A stretch of 14,607 nt of DNA from positions 1 to 14,607 of the forward strand of contig CAWEHT010000464.1 of NCBI GenBank assembly GCA_963808455.1. The letters are read 5' to 3'. The DNA is from CAWEHT01 sp963808455 (GTDB lineage Bacteria > Chloroflexota > Anaerolineae > CG2-30-64-16). The translations under genes and the position numbers were made by a program. This document shows, in pieces, positions 1 to 8,183 of the stretch (positions within the stretch are counted from its first letter, which is position 1; each line of letters begins with the position of its first letter). The notes under the pieces are model-generated. The model did no database searches. It had not been told where the DNA came from and saw nothing but the letters and a program-made list of their open reading frames with translations.

Positions 1-1
1 T

Positions 2-436
2 GTGGCCCTGGGCGGGCTGGGGTTGGGGCTGTGGGTTTACAGGGGCTTCCGGTCTGCCCGGCAAGCCGACCCCCTGGCCGGGCCGCTGGGCGGGTTCTAC
101 CGCTGGCTGCAAAACAAGTATTATTTCGACGAGCTCTACAGCTGGGCCATCATCAAGAACGTGCTGCGGCTGTTGACCTGGCGGTATCGTTTCGACGACG
201 TCTGGATCATCGATCCGCTGGTGGGATAGCGTCGGCTCGCTGGGCCGGGCCCTCTCTGAAGCTCCGGCCGCTCGATCGACACCCACATCTTGTTGACGGC
301 GCCGTTGACGGATCGGCGAGCTGACCGGAGCGGCCGGCAGCGCGGTGCGCACGATCCAGACGGGTAAGGTGCAAAAGTTGCTCCTGGTTGGCCTGATGAG
401 CATCTCCCTCCCTGCGCCCACCCGCTCTTGCCAAAA
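2..436 (+). pseudogene. nuoL: nuoL 3'-end copy in left arm
   Basis: This is a partial copy of the last ~140 codons of nuoL. Bases 2-227 form one open stretch of 75 codons containing LGLGLWVYRGF and then YRFDDVWIIDPLV, the periplasmic/cytoplasmic loop before the last helix of NuoL. This stretch stays in frame across the point where the full nuoL copy at 8449 is frameshifted, so here the left arm carries the better reading. A stop follows at about 227 (ggatag where the other copy has ggacg). Downstream, the sequence matching the final helix and the C-terminal LLPK is damaged by indels. It is not expected to make a functional protein. Confidence 0.85.
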
Positions 437-445
437 GCGGACGCA

Positions 446-1762
446 TTAACAGTCCGCTCATCCACATCATTGGTATGGCGGTGGTGCCCGAGCCGTGCCG
501 TATGGGTGTACCGGAGCCCAGCGGCACCGAACCCGACGAAGTACGGCGCCGTCGTGATAGCCTTGTGCTGTCTGTCCTCCCACCGCCCTTTGGTTCGGCT
601 ACGACAAGGCCGCGGGCCGGTCCAGTCCGCCGTGCAGGTGCCGTTGTCCTCGGCATCACCGCAGCCCCACGGCCCAGCGTGCCAGTGATCCTCCTTCCTG
701 AACCACCTTCTCGCACTCAACGGCCTCGACGCCGTGTGCGCGGTTCTCTGCCTTTTCTTGCTCCTCGAAATGGGCATGCTGGGGCTTCCTCGGGAAATGG
801 CCGTAGACTTCCTCGGCATCTGTGGTTTCCCCGACCGGCTGCAGTGGCCATCTTCTGATACTGCTGGCCATTGGTGGCTCAGTTCCAACACAGGGACTTT
901 CATCCTGCTGGCGGCGCAGTACATCCCTTCGCCGGGCAGTTCGGCCTGGCTCGTTCGCCTTCGCCATCGGGTCTGCCCAGCTGGCCGTTCCACACCTGGT
1001 CGCTGCCGACGCCCATACCGCCGCTCCCACGGCCGGCTCTGTGATCCTGGCGGGCATCCTGTTGAAGTCGGCGCCAGCGCATCGTCCTGCCGCTCTTCCC
1101 CGATACTTTGACTTTTACGCCTGGTTGTGGTGGCGATGGGCGTGATCTCCATCGTCGACGGTGGTGTCGATGGCCCAGTGGGACCTCAAGCTGATCGCCT
1201 ACTCTTCCGAGCCACATGGGCTACGTGCTGCTGGGCGTGGCGAGCCCGCCCCAGCCATCGGCACCCCAAAGTGGGGGAAAGATGAGGACGTCGACGGCCC
1301 TCAACGGCGCGGCGTGGCAGATGTTCAGCCATGGGGTTTCCACAGGGGCCGGTCTTGCTTCCTGGTGGGCGCGATGACGAGCGGGCCCACCTGCGTGACC
1401 TGAAGATGTTTGGGCGGCCGACCTGCCCGACCATACGGCTCTTCGCCGTGACGGCCTTCACCTCCCTGGGCTTCGCCGGGTCGGAGTTCTTCGGGGTGCC
1501 TTCGACGTGGATCCTGGGCCATCGTCGGCGTCCTCGGCACAGCCTGACCGCGGCCTACCGCGGAAATTCAGGGTGGTGATACGATCCGCACAAGCAACCA
1601 CCGGGCAATGGCGAGGCGCCGACGAGCCCACCGAACGACCTTCGAGGTCACGCTGTGGCCGCTGGTGGCCTTCATGGTCTTTTTTGCCGGCGTCTACCCG
1701 ATGCCGCTTCTTGAGCTTCTTCAATACGGCTTTCACGACGCGGTGAAGGTTGTCGGCGGACG
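446..1762 (+). pseudogene. nuoM: nuoM copy in left arm, multiply frameshifted
   Basis: This is a degraded copy of nuoM, about 1.3 kb against 1.6 kb for the intact gene at 6572-8173. The start region reads attaacagtccgc where the intact copy has gatgaacagtccgc, so the ATG is lost. Recognisable pieces appear in changing frames: FCLFLLLEMGMLG-like sequence near 750-785, the region of the HTWLPDAHTAAPTAGS motif near 990-1035, and TLWPLVAFMVFF near 1650-1690. Deletions outnumber insertions. It is interpreted as an inaccurate reading of the same locus. Confidence 0.85.
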
Positions 1763-1765
1763 CCT

Positions 1766-2912
1766 TCTCCAACTCCAACGGATCCGCGACACCCGCTGCC
1801 TCTCGCCGAGATCATCCTGCTCGCCGCGGCGGCCATCATGGCGCTTGACCTGATCGGGCCGGCCCAGGCCTACGGGCTCCCCCAGCGCCAGGCGGACGCC
1901 TCGCTGCCGTGCTGGAAGGGCCGAGGAGCTGCGCGGAGCGACGCCGAGTCGGCAAGCCCTGGTCGCACGCTGGCCCTGGTCGGGCTGGGCGCGCTGGCAA
2001 TGCTCCCCGCGGTGGGCCACAGCCCCTCGGCGCCGGTCGCCACCATGCTCGCAGTCGATCCGTACGCCTCTTCTAGGTGCTGGCCATCCTGGGCGTGGCG
2101 ATCTGTGATCCTGCAGCCATCCCCTACATGGACGCCCAGCCAGTTCTACGGCCTCCTGCTCATCGTGGCCCTGGCCGCCTGCCTGGCCGTGAGCGCCACC
2201 ACGGTGCTGATCTATCTGGGCCTGGAATTCCTCAGCATCACCAGCTACGTGCTGGACAGGCTACATCCGCAGCGGCGATCAGTATTTCCGCGCAACCGCC
2301 TCGGCGGTCGCAGCCGCCCTCAGATGATCGTCGCTCGACGCACGACCGACCTCGGCACCGCGCCCTGGCACTGGCGCATCATCCTGCTGCTGGCGCTTCA
2401 AGGCGACCTGGTGCCGAAGCGACACGTAGGGCTGGTTCACCATCTGAAAGCCACCGGGTTGCGGTGCTTCCGGCCCGGGCCGCACACCGAGGGCCAATGG
2501 ACCGCGCCGCGCACGTCTCCGTCACCGCCCGTACTCAACATCAAGCGCAAACCACCGTCGGCATCCCCAGGCCGACGCACAGACCCCATGCCATGTGGAC
2601 CACCTTCACGGGCATCCAAACTGACCCGTTCGTGCTACCCTTCACAATGCCTGTGGGGCCGGGCGCCGTGGTGGAGACTACGGCAAATCTACATCAAAAA
2701 GTGGCAACGTGGCCGGCCGGTTCCTTTTTCCGGCCGCATACCGCCCACGGCCCGGGCAAATTCTTCGTGTTCGGCGCCGTGATGTATATAGGCGGAAACT
2801 TTCACTACCGCAACATTGGCGCGCGGCGCGATGTCGACGCCGGCCATGCAGCGCCTCAGCCTGTCCCCAACCTCGCCTCGCCCGCCGCCGACGGCAGACC
2901 ATCTGGCATAAC
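1766..2912 (+). pseudogene. nuoN: nuoN copy in left arm, multiply frameshifted and shortened
   Basis: This degraded copy of nuoN spans about 1.15 kb, where the other copy has 1.6 kb. Clear landmarks are MALDLIGPA at about 1838, AMLPAVGHSPSAPVATML at about 1995-2048, LIVALAACLAVSA at about 2158-2200 and LEFLSITSYVL at about 2223-2255. Later come the KFFVFGAV region at about 2757-2780 and the gene end (cataacgtatcggg) at about 2907-2920. Sequence between about 2270 and 2760 is the most eroded in the arm. The GC-rich alanine/proline loop seen in the other copy is largely missing. Confidence 0.85.
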
Positions 2913-2924
2913 GTATCGGGAGCT

Positions 2925-3798
2925 TGGACGTGCTCGAGGCCAGCCCGGCCGGCGTCCCCGACCCGACACCATCGCTCCCGCGGCGGTTTCCTCCGTGGCC
3001 TCTATCCGGGGGCCCCGGCCCACGTGTGGGCGCCGTGGTCGGCGAGGGCCCCGGCGCCTGAACGCCCTGCCCCCCGGCCTGCCCTGAAATCCCACTCACT
3101 GCGAAGGCGGACCCCACCGCCGTTGGTACGGCCACCCAAGCCGCCGTCGGCATCACGGGCACGGACGGCAAGACCACCACCGCGACCTGCAGCCCGCGTG
3201 GGCCTCATCAGCACGGTGATGCCGATCCGCGGGCGGCACAGCCCACGACACCGGCCTGCACACCACGACGCCCATGCCGCGACGTGCAGCGGCACCTCAG
3301 CGAGATGCAGGTAGCCGGTGCTCTTGAGACGACCTCGCACGGGCTGGCCCAGGGGCCTGGCCGATGCTCCTTTCGAACGCCGTCACACCCCACGCACGAG
3401 CACCTCGACTACCACGGCTCTTACGCTGCCTATCGGGAGGCCGCAGCGGCCTTCCGGGGCCTTGGTGCTGGAGCGCGGGCCGGGCCCCTGCCCGAAACGG
3501 GCCATCCTCAACCGCTACGATGCCCGTATGATTTCCTGGCCGGCATAACCGCCGCCCTGGCAAATCGCCTACGGGATCGAGGGCGAGGCCAATCTCACTG
3601 GTCGCACCGGTGACGGCCTTCTCCCTAGCGCCTTTGAGTTCAGAACAGAGGCCTCCGTGAACACCAGTCGGATCCTGGCCTTGTCCAGCCGCCGCGGCCT
3701 CCTGTTGCTCTGACACCTCGTTCCCTGCACAAGCATCAGCCCGCGACGCTAATGGCAGCACCTCGGCGGAGGCGACCTTACAATAGACGCAACCTCAA
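2925..3798 (+). pseudogene. murE: murE 5' copy in left arm, frameshifted
   Basis: This degraded copy of the murE 5' part matches 4937 down to about 3819. Visible landmarks are the P-loop region (GITGTDGKTTT, reading out at about 3151-3181), ETTSHGLAQG at about 3325-3355, HEHLDYHGSYAAYREA at about 3397-3445 and YDFLAGI at about 3527-3550. At about 3327 it reads ttgagacgacc, which keeps the MurE frame (E-T-T-S-H-G), while the other copy has one extra base there. The degraded remains of the repeat element of 3890-4073 are also present (ccttctccct at about 3617, gttccctgcacaagc at about 3720), so the element was in the template of both arms. Confidence 0.85.
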
Positions 3799-3818
3799 CG
3801 AAGCAGAGGGGTCCGCAG
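3799..3818. other. Centre of symmetry (fold-back spacer)
   Basis: The two arms converge here. Left-arm bases around 3785-3798 (acctta, caatagacg, caacct) match the reverse complement of 3819-3835 (aggt, acgtattg, ctaaggt). About 20 unpaired bases remain between them, and even these hold a small cctc/gagg pairing. The turn lies inside the murE coding sequence, not at a gene boundary or a recognisable mobile-element end. The exact edges are uncertain by several bases because the left arm is noisy. Confidence 0.75.
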
Positions 3819-4937
3819 GTACGTATTGCTAAGGTGGTCCCCTCCGCCGACAGCTCGATGTGGCCTGCCGTCACGTAGCTAATGCTTGTGCAGGGAACAT
3901 CTTCGGTAGCGGGGTCTGTCATTCTGAGCGGGTAAGCAAGCCGGCCTGCGCAGCGGCGAGCCGCTAGCGACGAAGTCCCCGCAGGGGGAGAATCCGACTC
4001 GGTGTCACCGAAAGGGCTCCCTGTTTCTGAACTAGAAGGCAATTCGGAATAGGGAGAAGGCCCTGTTCCCTGCGGCGCGGGTGCGACCGTGAGATTGGCC
4101 TCGCCCTCGATCCCGTAGGCGATCTGCCGGGCGGCGGGTATGCCGGCCAGGAAATCATAGGAGCCATCGTCGCGGTTGAGGATGGCCGTCTTGGGCAGGA
4201 GGCGCCCGCCCGGCCCGCGCTTCTCCGGGGCGGCGCCAAGGGCCCGGAAGAGCCGCGCCTTGGCCTCCCGATAGGCAGCGTAAGAGCCGTGGTAGTCGAG
4301 GTGCTCGTGCGTGATGTTGGTGATGACGGCGATGTCGAAGAGGCAGCCGGCCAGGCGCCCCTGGGCCAGCCCGTGCGAGGTCGTCTTCAAGCACGGCTAC
4401 CTCGGCGCGCTGCGACCGCATCTCGCTGAGGTAGCGCTGCACGTCGCCGGCATCGGGCGTCGTCGTGTGCAGGCCGGTGTCGTGGGCTGTGCCGCCGATC
4501 ACGGCATTCACCGTGCTGATGAGGCCCGCCCTGATCCCGGCGGCGCAGAGCATGCTGTAGAGCAGGTTGGCGGTGGTGGTCTTGCCGTCCGTGCCCGTGA
4601 TGCCGACGAGCAGCATGTCTCGGCTCGGGTGGCCGTACCAACCGGCCATCAGCCATCCCAGCGCCTTCCGGCCATCGTGGACCTGGACGTAGGGCACCGG
4701 GAACGGGGGGCGGGCGACCGCAGGCACCGGGGCCTCGCCGACCACCGCGGCGGCTCCCCGCGCCAGCGCCTGGCCGAGGAACGCGTGCCCGTTGACCGCC
4801 AGCCCCCGATAGGCCACAAACAAAGCGCCAGGCTGGACCTGGCGCGAGTCGGACGTGATGCTAAGGATCGGGACGCCGGCCGGGCCGCTGACGGCCTCGA
4901 TCCCCGGCAGACCGTCCAAGAGCTCGCTTAGCTGCAC
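3806..4937 (-). CDS. murE: UDP-MurNAc-tripeptide synthetase MurE, 3'-truncated, one frameshift
   Basis: MurE is a cytoplasmic ATP-dependent Mur ligase that adds the third residue (usually meso-diaminopimelate or lysine) to UDP-MurNAc-L-Ala-D-Glu in peptidoglycan synthesis. GTG at 4937 is chosen because GGGGAGAGAG lies just upstream and nuoN ends 20 nt before. Visible: the N-terminal Mur fold with SITSDSRQVQPGALFVAYRG (about 26-45), the ATP loop GITGTDGKTTT (112-122), HTTTPDA, TSHGLAQGRL and NITHEHLDYHG. A one-base insertion near 4387 breaks the frame between AEVAVLE and TSHGLAQ; the inverted copy lacks the extra base. An unusual ~62-residue segment interrupts the central domain (see 3890-4073). 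The coding sequence ends at the fold-back near 3806, so the rest of the central and all of the C-terminal ligase domain are absent; codons read beyond that are the other arm backwards. The specificity residue (DAP or Lys) lies in the missing part. Confidence 0.88.
3890..4073 (-). mobile_element. Small MITE-like repeat element inserted in frame in murE
   Basis: The segment is bounded by a perfect 9-bp inverted repeat: GCAGGGAAC at 3890-3898 and GTTCCCTGC at 4065-4073. Its translation in the MurE frame is low-complexity and un-MurE-like (TGPSPYSELPSSSETGS, then RRCAGRLAYPLRM), and it separates two normal MurE stretches, IEGEANLTV and ISYVTAGHIEL. The inner sequence includes gattctcc and cgctcagaatgaca, words that resemble dispersed non-coding repeats I know from several bacterial phyla. 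It is too short (184 bp) to encode a transposase. No target-site duplication is obvious. Calling it mobile is inference from the terminal repeats and the interruption. The exact ends are uncertain, since 184 is not a multiple of 3 while the frame stays open. Confidence 0.6.
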
Positions 4938-4957
4938 CGATCTCTCTCCCCGATACG

Positions 4958-6568
4958 TTACATGCCGATCAGCTGGGCTGCAGAGCGGGTGGCCCAGTCG
5001 ATGAGCGGCGCCGGCAGCAGGCCGAGCAAGAGCGTCAGGACGCCGGTGACCAGCAGGGCGGCCTGCAGCGCGCCCGGTACCCCTATGCGTGGCGCGCCTT
5101 CCTCGGCCGGCGTGAAGAACATGTAGCGCACGATGTTGAGGTAGTAAAAGGCTGCCACCACGCTGTTGAGGGCGCCAATGGCCGCCAGGCCCCACAGCTG
5201 GCGCTGGACCACGGCGCCGAACACGAAGAATTTGCCCAGGAAGCCGGCCGTGGGCGGTATGCCGGCCAGCGACACCAGAAAGAGGAAGAGCAGCCCGGCC
5301 AGCCACGGCGCGGCGAGACCAGGCCGGCGTAGTCTTTGATGTCGGTCTTCCCGGTGGCGTTCTCCACCGCGATCACGACGGCGAAGGCCCCGGCGTTGGT
5401 GAAGAGGTAGCCGAACAGGTAGATCAGCGAGCCGTTGATGCCCGTGAAGGTGGTGCCCCGCGCGGTGAAAACCGCGGCGACGCCCATCAGGATGTAGCCG
5501 GCCTGGGCGATCGACGAATAGGCCAGCATGCGCTTGATGTTGGTCTGCCGCAGGGCGGTGAGGTTGCCGATGGTCATGGTCGCGATGGAGACCGCGATCA
5601 GCAGCGCCGTCCATTCGCCCTGGAGCTGCGGCCGCCCCAGCGCCACCAGAAAGACGCGGATCAACACCGCGAACCCGGTGGCTTTCGAGATGGTCGAGAG
5701 GAACGCCGTCACCGGCGTGGGCGCGCCTTCGTACGTGTCAGGCGCCCACTGGTGAAACGGCACCAGGCTGGCCTTGAAGCCGAAACCGGCGAGCAGCAGG
5801 ATGATCGCCGGCGCGCCGAGCCAGGCCAGCTGGCCCTGCGCCGGCCCTGCCAGGGCACGAGCGATGCCCGAGAGGTCGGTGGTGCCGGTCGCGCCATAAA
5901 GCAACGACATGCCGTAGAGCATGACCGCCGAGGCGGTTGCGCCGTAAAGGAAATACTTGATCGCCGCCTCGCCCGACTTGCGGTCGTTGCGGATGTAGCC
6001 TGCCAGCACGTAGCTGGTGATGCTGAGGAATTCCAGGCCCAGATAGATCAGCACCAGGTTGGTGGCGCTCACGGCCAGGCAGGCGGCCAGGGCCACGATG
6101 AGCAGGAGGCCGTAGAACTCGCCCCGATAGGGCGTGCGGCTTTCCATGTAGGGGATGGCTGCCAGGATCACGATCGCCACGCCCAGGATGGCCAGCACCT
6201 GGAAGAAGACGGCGTACGGATCGACTGCGAGCATGGTGGCGACCGGCGCCGAGGGGCTGTGGCCCACCGCGGGGAGCATTGCCAGCAGGGCCGCGCCCAG
6301 CCCGACCAGGGCCACATAAGGCAGCCAGGGCTTGCCGTCGCGGCGCCTCGATCACTCCGGCTCCCGCGGCGCCTCCCGGCAGGGTTCCCGGTGCCTCCAG
6401 GGGCACGGCGGCCGCCGGCGGCCGCGAGGCATCCGCCTGGGGCTGCGGGGAGCCCGGTCGCGCTCCCGGCTGCCGGGCCGGCCCGATCAGGTCAAGCGCC
6501 ATGATGGCCGCCGCGGCGAGCAGCAGGATGATCTCGGGCAGCAGGTATAGCAGATCGTTGGAGTTCAA
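4958..6568 (-). CDS. nuoN: NADH-quinone oxidoreductase subunit N (two frameshifts)
   Basis: NuoN is one of the three antiporter-like proton-pumping subunits of the complex I membrane arm. About 536 codons, of normal length. The start is TTG at 6568, set by GGAGG at 6576-6580 inside the end of nuoM. The N-terminus MNSNDLLYLLPEIILLLAA is a typical first helix. Conserved pump residues are visible: Glu in LGLEFLSITSYVLAG (TM5), Lys in GFGFKASLVPFHQWAP (TM7) and Lys in STISKATG (TM8). Between helices 1 and 2 lies an alanine/proline-rich loop of about 45 residues. The frame shifts twice: an extra base near 6335 (…VIEAPR to RDGKPWLPYVALVG) and a missing base near 5322 (…DYAGL to APWLAGLLFLF). The two compensate in length, and both are probably sequencing errors. 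It lies 3 nt after nuoM and 20 nt before murE. Confidence 0.93.
6408..6425. repeat. Perfect 18-bp GC palindrome within nuoN
   Basis: GCGGCCGCCGGCGGCCGC is self-complementary over all 18 bases and lies in the part of nuoN that encodes the Ala/Pro-rich loop. The left-arm copy (about 1900-1915) has lost these bases, which fits the difficulty of reading strong GC hairpins. No function is implied. Confidence 0.7.
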
Positions 6569-6571
6569 GGC

Positions 6572-8173
6572 TCAGCCTCCGCCGACAACCTTCACCAGGT
6601 TCGTGAAAGCCGTATTGAAGAAGCTCAAGAGCGGCATCGGGTAGACGCCAAAAAAGACCATGAAGGCCACCAGCGGCCACAGCGTGACCTTCTCGAAGGC
6701 GGCTACGTCGGTGGGCTCGTGCGCTTCGGCGCCCGTCGTCACGTCCGTCCAGTGGCTGATCTTGTGCGGATCGTATTCGCCCAGGAAAACGTACTGGACG
6801 ATCTTCCACAGGATGTAGGCTGCGGTCAGGACGATGCCGAGGACGCCGACGATGGCCCAGATGCGCACGATGTCGAAGGCACCCCGAAAGACGAAGAACT
6901 CGCTCCAGAAGCCGGCCAGGCCCGGCAAGCCCAGGGAGGTGAAGGCCGTCACGGCGAAGAGCCCGTAGTAGTAGGGCAGCTTGGAGCTGAGGCCGCCAAA
7001 CATCTTCAGGTCACGCAGGTGGGCCCGCTCGTAGATCACGCCCACCAGGAAGAACAAGGCGCCTGTGGAAAGCCCATGGCTGAACATCTGCCACGCCGCG
7101 CCGTTGAGGGCCATGGTGGCCGCGTCTCCCCACTTCGGGGTGCCGATGGCGAAGGCTGCGGCGCCCACGCCCAGCAGCACGTAGCCCATGTGGCTCACGG
7201 AAGAGTAGGCGATCAGCCGCTTGAGGTCCCACTGGGCCATCGACACCAGCGCCCCATAGACGATGGAGATCACGCCCATCGCCACCACGACCCAGGCGTA
7301 AAAGTGGAAGGTCTCGGGGAAGAGCGGCAGGACGATGCGCAGGATGCCGTAGGCGCCGAGCTTCAACAGGATGCCCGCCAGGATCACAGAGCCGGCCGTG
7401 GGAGCGGCGGTATGGGCGTCAGGCAGCCAGGTGTGGAACGGCCAGCTGGGCAGCTTGATGGCGAAGGCGATGAAGAACGCCCAGAAGGCGAAGGTCGCCA
7501 GGCCGAACTGCCCGGCGAAGGGATGTCTCTGCGCCGCCAGCAGGATGTCGAAAGTCCCTGTGTTGAAGTAGACCGCCACGATGGCCAGCAGCATAAACAC
7601 CGACCCGGCCAGGGTGTAGAGGAAGAACTTGATCGCCGCATATTGCGGCCGGTCTTTCGGATTGCCCCAGATGCCGATCAGGAAGTACATGGGCACCAGG
7701 CCAATTTCCCAAAAAACGTAGAAGAGAACCAGGTCCAGCGAGGTGAAGACTCCCAGCATGCCCATTTCGAGGAGCAAGAAAAGGCAGAAGAACTCGCGGA
7801 CGCGGCGCTTGATCGTCGAGGCCGAATACCATAGCCCGAGCGTGGTGAGGAAGGTCGTCAGGAAAATCATCGGCACGCTGAGGCCATCGGCGCCCATGTG
7901 GAAGGTGATGCCGAGGGCGGGGATCCACGGCACCTGCACCACGAACTGGAAGCCGCCCGCGGCCTTGTCGTAGCCGAACCAAAGGGCGATGGAGAGCAGC
8001 AGCGGCACAAGGCTGATCACGACGGCGCCGTACTTGATCAGGTCGTCCTCGCGCTCGGCGATCTCCGGGCGCGACCCGTCGCCCCAGCCCAGCAACCGTG
8101 CCCACGGCACCAGCGCTAGCAGCGCGCCCGCCAGGGGGGTGAATACGATGATCGTCAATAGCGGACTGTTCAT
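6572..8173 (-). CDS. nuoM: NADH-quinone oxidoreductase subunit M
   Basis: NuoM is an antiporter-like proton-pumping subunit of complex I, in the cytoplasmic membrane. The frame is intact over 533 codons, normal for the family. The start is ATG at 8173 rather than the TTG one codon upstream, because TGAGGA, overlapping the nuoL stop, lies 7 nt before it. Conserved elements: Glu156 in YVFWEIGLVPMYF (the TM5 pump glutamate), Lys240 in AFAIKLPSWPFHTWLPDAH (TM7), and APTAGSVILAGILLKLGAYG with Lys271 (TM8). Many hydrophobic segments fit 14 helices. It starts 10 nt after nuoL stops and is followed by nuoN after 3 nt, so translational coupling is likely. It is the only gene in the right arm without a frameshift. 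Mrp antiporter subunit D is a related family, but the nuoA/H/J/K context makes NuoM clear. Confidence 0.97.
   Translation of the reverse strand: MNSPLLTIIVFTPLAGALLALVPWARLLGWGDGSRPEIAEREDDLIKYGAVVISLVPLLLSIALWFGYDKAAGGFQFVVQVPWIPALGITFHMGADGLSVPMIFLTTFLTTLGLWYSASTIKRRVREFFCLFLLLEMGMLGVFTSLDLVLFYVFWEIGLVPMYFLIGIWGNPKDRPQYAAIKFFLYTLAGSVFMLLAIVAVYFNTGTFDILLAAQRHPFAGQFGLATFAFWAFFIAFAIKLPSWPFHTWLPDAHTAAPTAGSVILAGILLKLGAYGILRIVLPLFPETFHFYAWVVVAMGVISIVYGALVSMAQWDLKRLIAYSSVSHMGYVLLGVGAAAFAIGTPKWGDAATMALNGAAWQMFSHGLSTGALFFLVGVIYERAHLRDLKMFGGLSSKLPYYYGLFAVTAFTSLGLPGLAGFWSEFFVFRGAFDIVRIWAIVGVLGIVLTAAYILWKIVQYVFLGEYDPHKISHWTDVTTGAEAHEPTDVAAFEKVTLWPLVAFMVFFGVYPMPLLSFFNTAFTNLVKVVGGG
6576..6580 (-). promoter_or_regulatory. 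Shine-Dalgarno of nuoN inside the nuoM end
   Basis: GGAGG on the minus strand, 7 nt before the TTG at 6568. It is formed by the last glycine codons of nuoM. It fixes TTG as the nuoN start and implies translational coupling. Confidence 0.7.
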
Positions 8174-8183
8174 CAACGCTTCC

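Larger units (their letters stand above)
2..3798 (+). repeat. Left arm of a giant imperfect inverted repeat (degraded copy of 3819-8622)
   Basis: Read on the plus strand, this stretch follows the minus strand of 8622 down to about 3819, in the same order: end of nuoL, nuoM, nuoN, start of murE. Base 2 pairs with about 8622. The first 230 bases are almost identical. After that, substitutions and short indels accumulate, and about 1 kb is missing overall (about 3.8 kb against 4.8 kb), most heavily at 2270-2760. Short peptides of the parent genes surface in changing frames, for example FMVFF, MALDLIGPA and LGLEFLSITSYVL. No gene here is intact. Most likely it is a low-accuracy second reading of the same DNA rather than a genomic duplication. 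Confidence 0.93.

Noticed and set aside
136..1152. Long minus-strand open frame (338 codons) in the left arm as a novel gene
   Set aside because: It is antisense to the degraded nuoL/nuoM copy in GC-rich DNA; its composition (Arg/Ser/Gly-rich, no domain) is that of a shadow frame, and it has no ribosome-binding site.
1838..3314. Plus-strand frames of 201-336 codons as new proteins
   Set aside because: They contain scattered pieces of NuoN and MurE (MALDLIGPA, LALVGLG, LIVALAACLAVSA) joined by frameshifted noise; they are products of the damaged inverted copy.
2..3798. A genuine ancient duplication with decaying nuo paralogues
   Set aside because: Not excluded, but disfavoured: the copy is inverted with a ~20-nt spacer inside murE, deletions dominate, and the left arm has the better reading at two sites.
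3749..3806. C-terminal end of the MurE frame beyond the fold-back
   Set aside because: After TLAIRTCGPL the frame reads through the spacer into the reverse of the left arm, so these residues are not real MurE.
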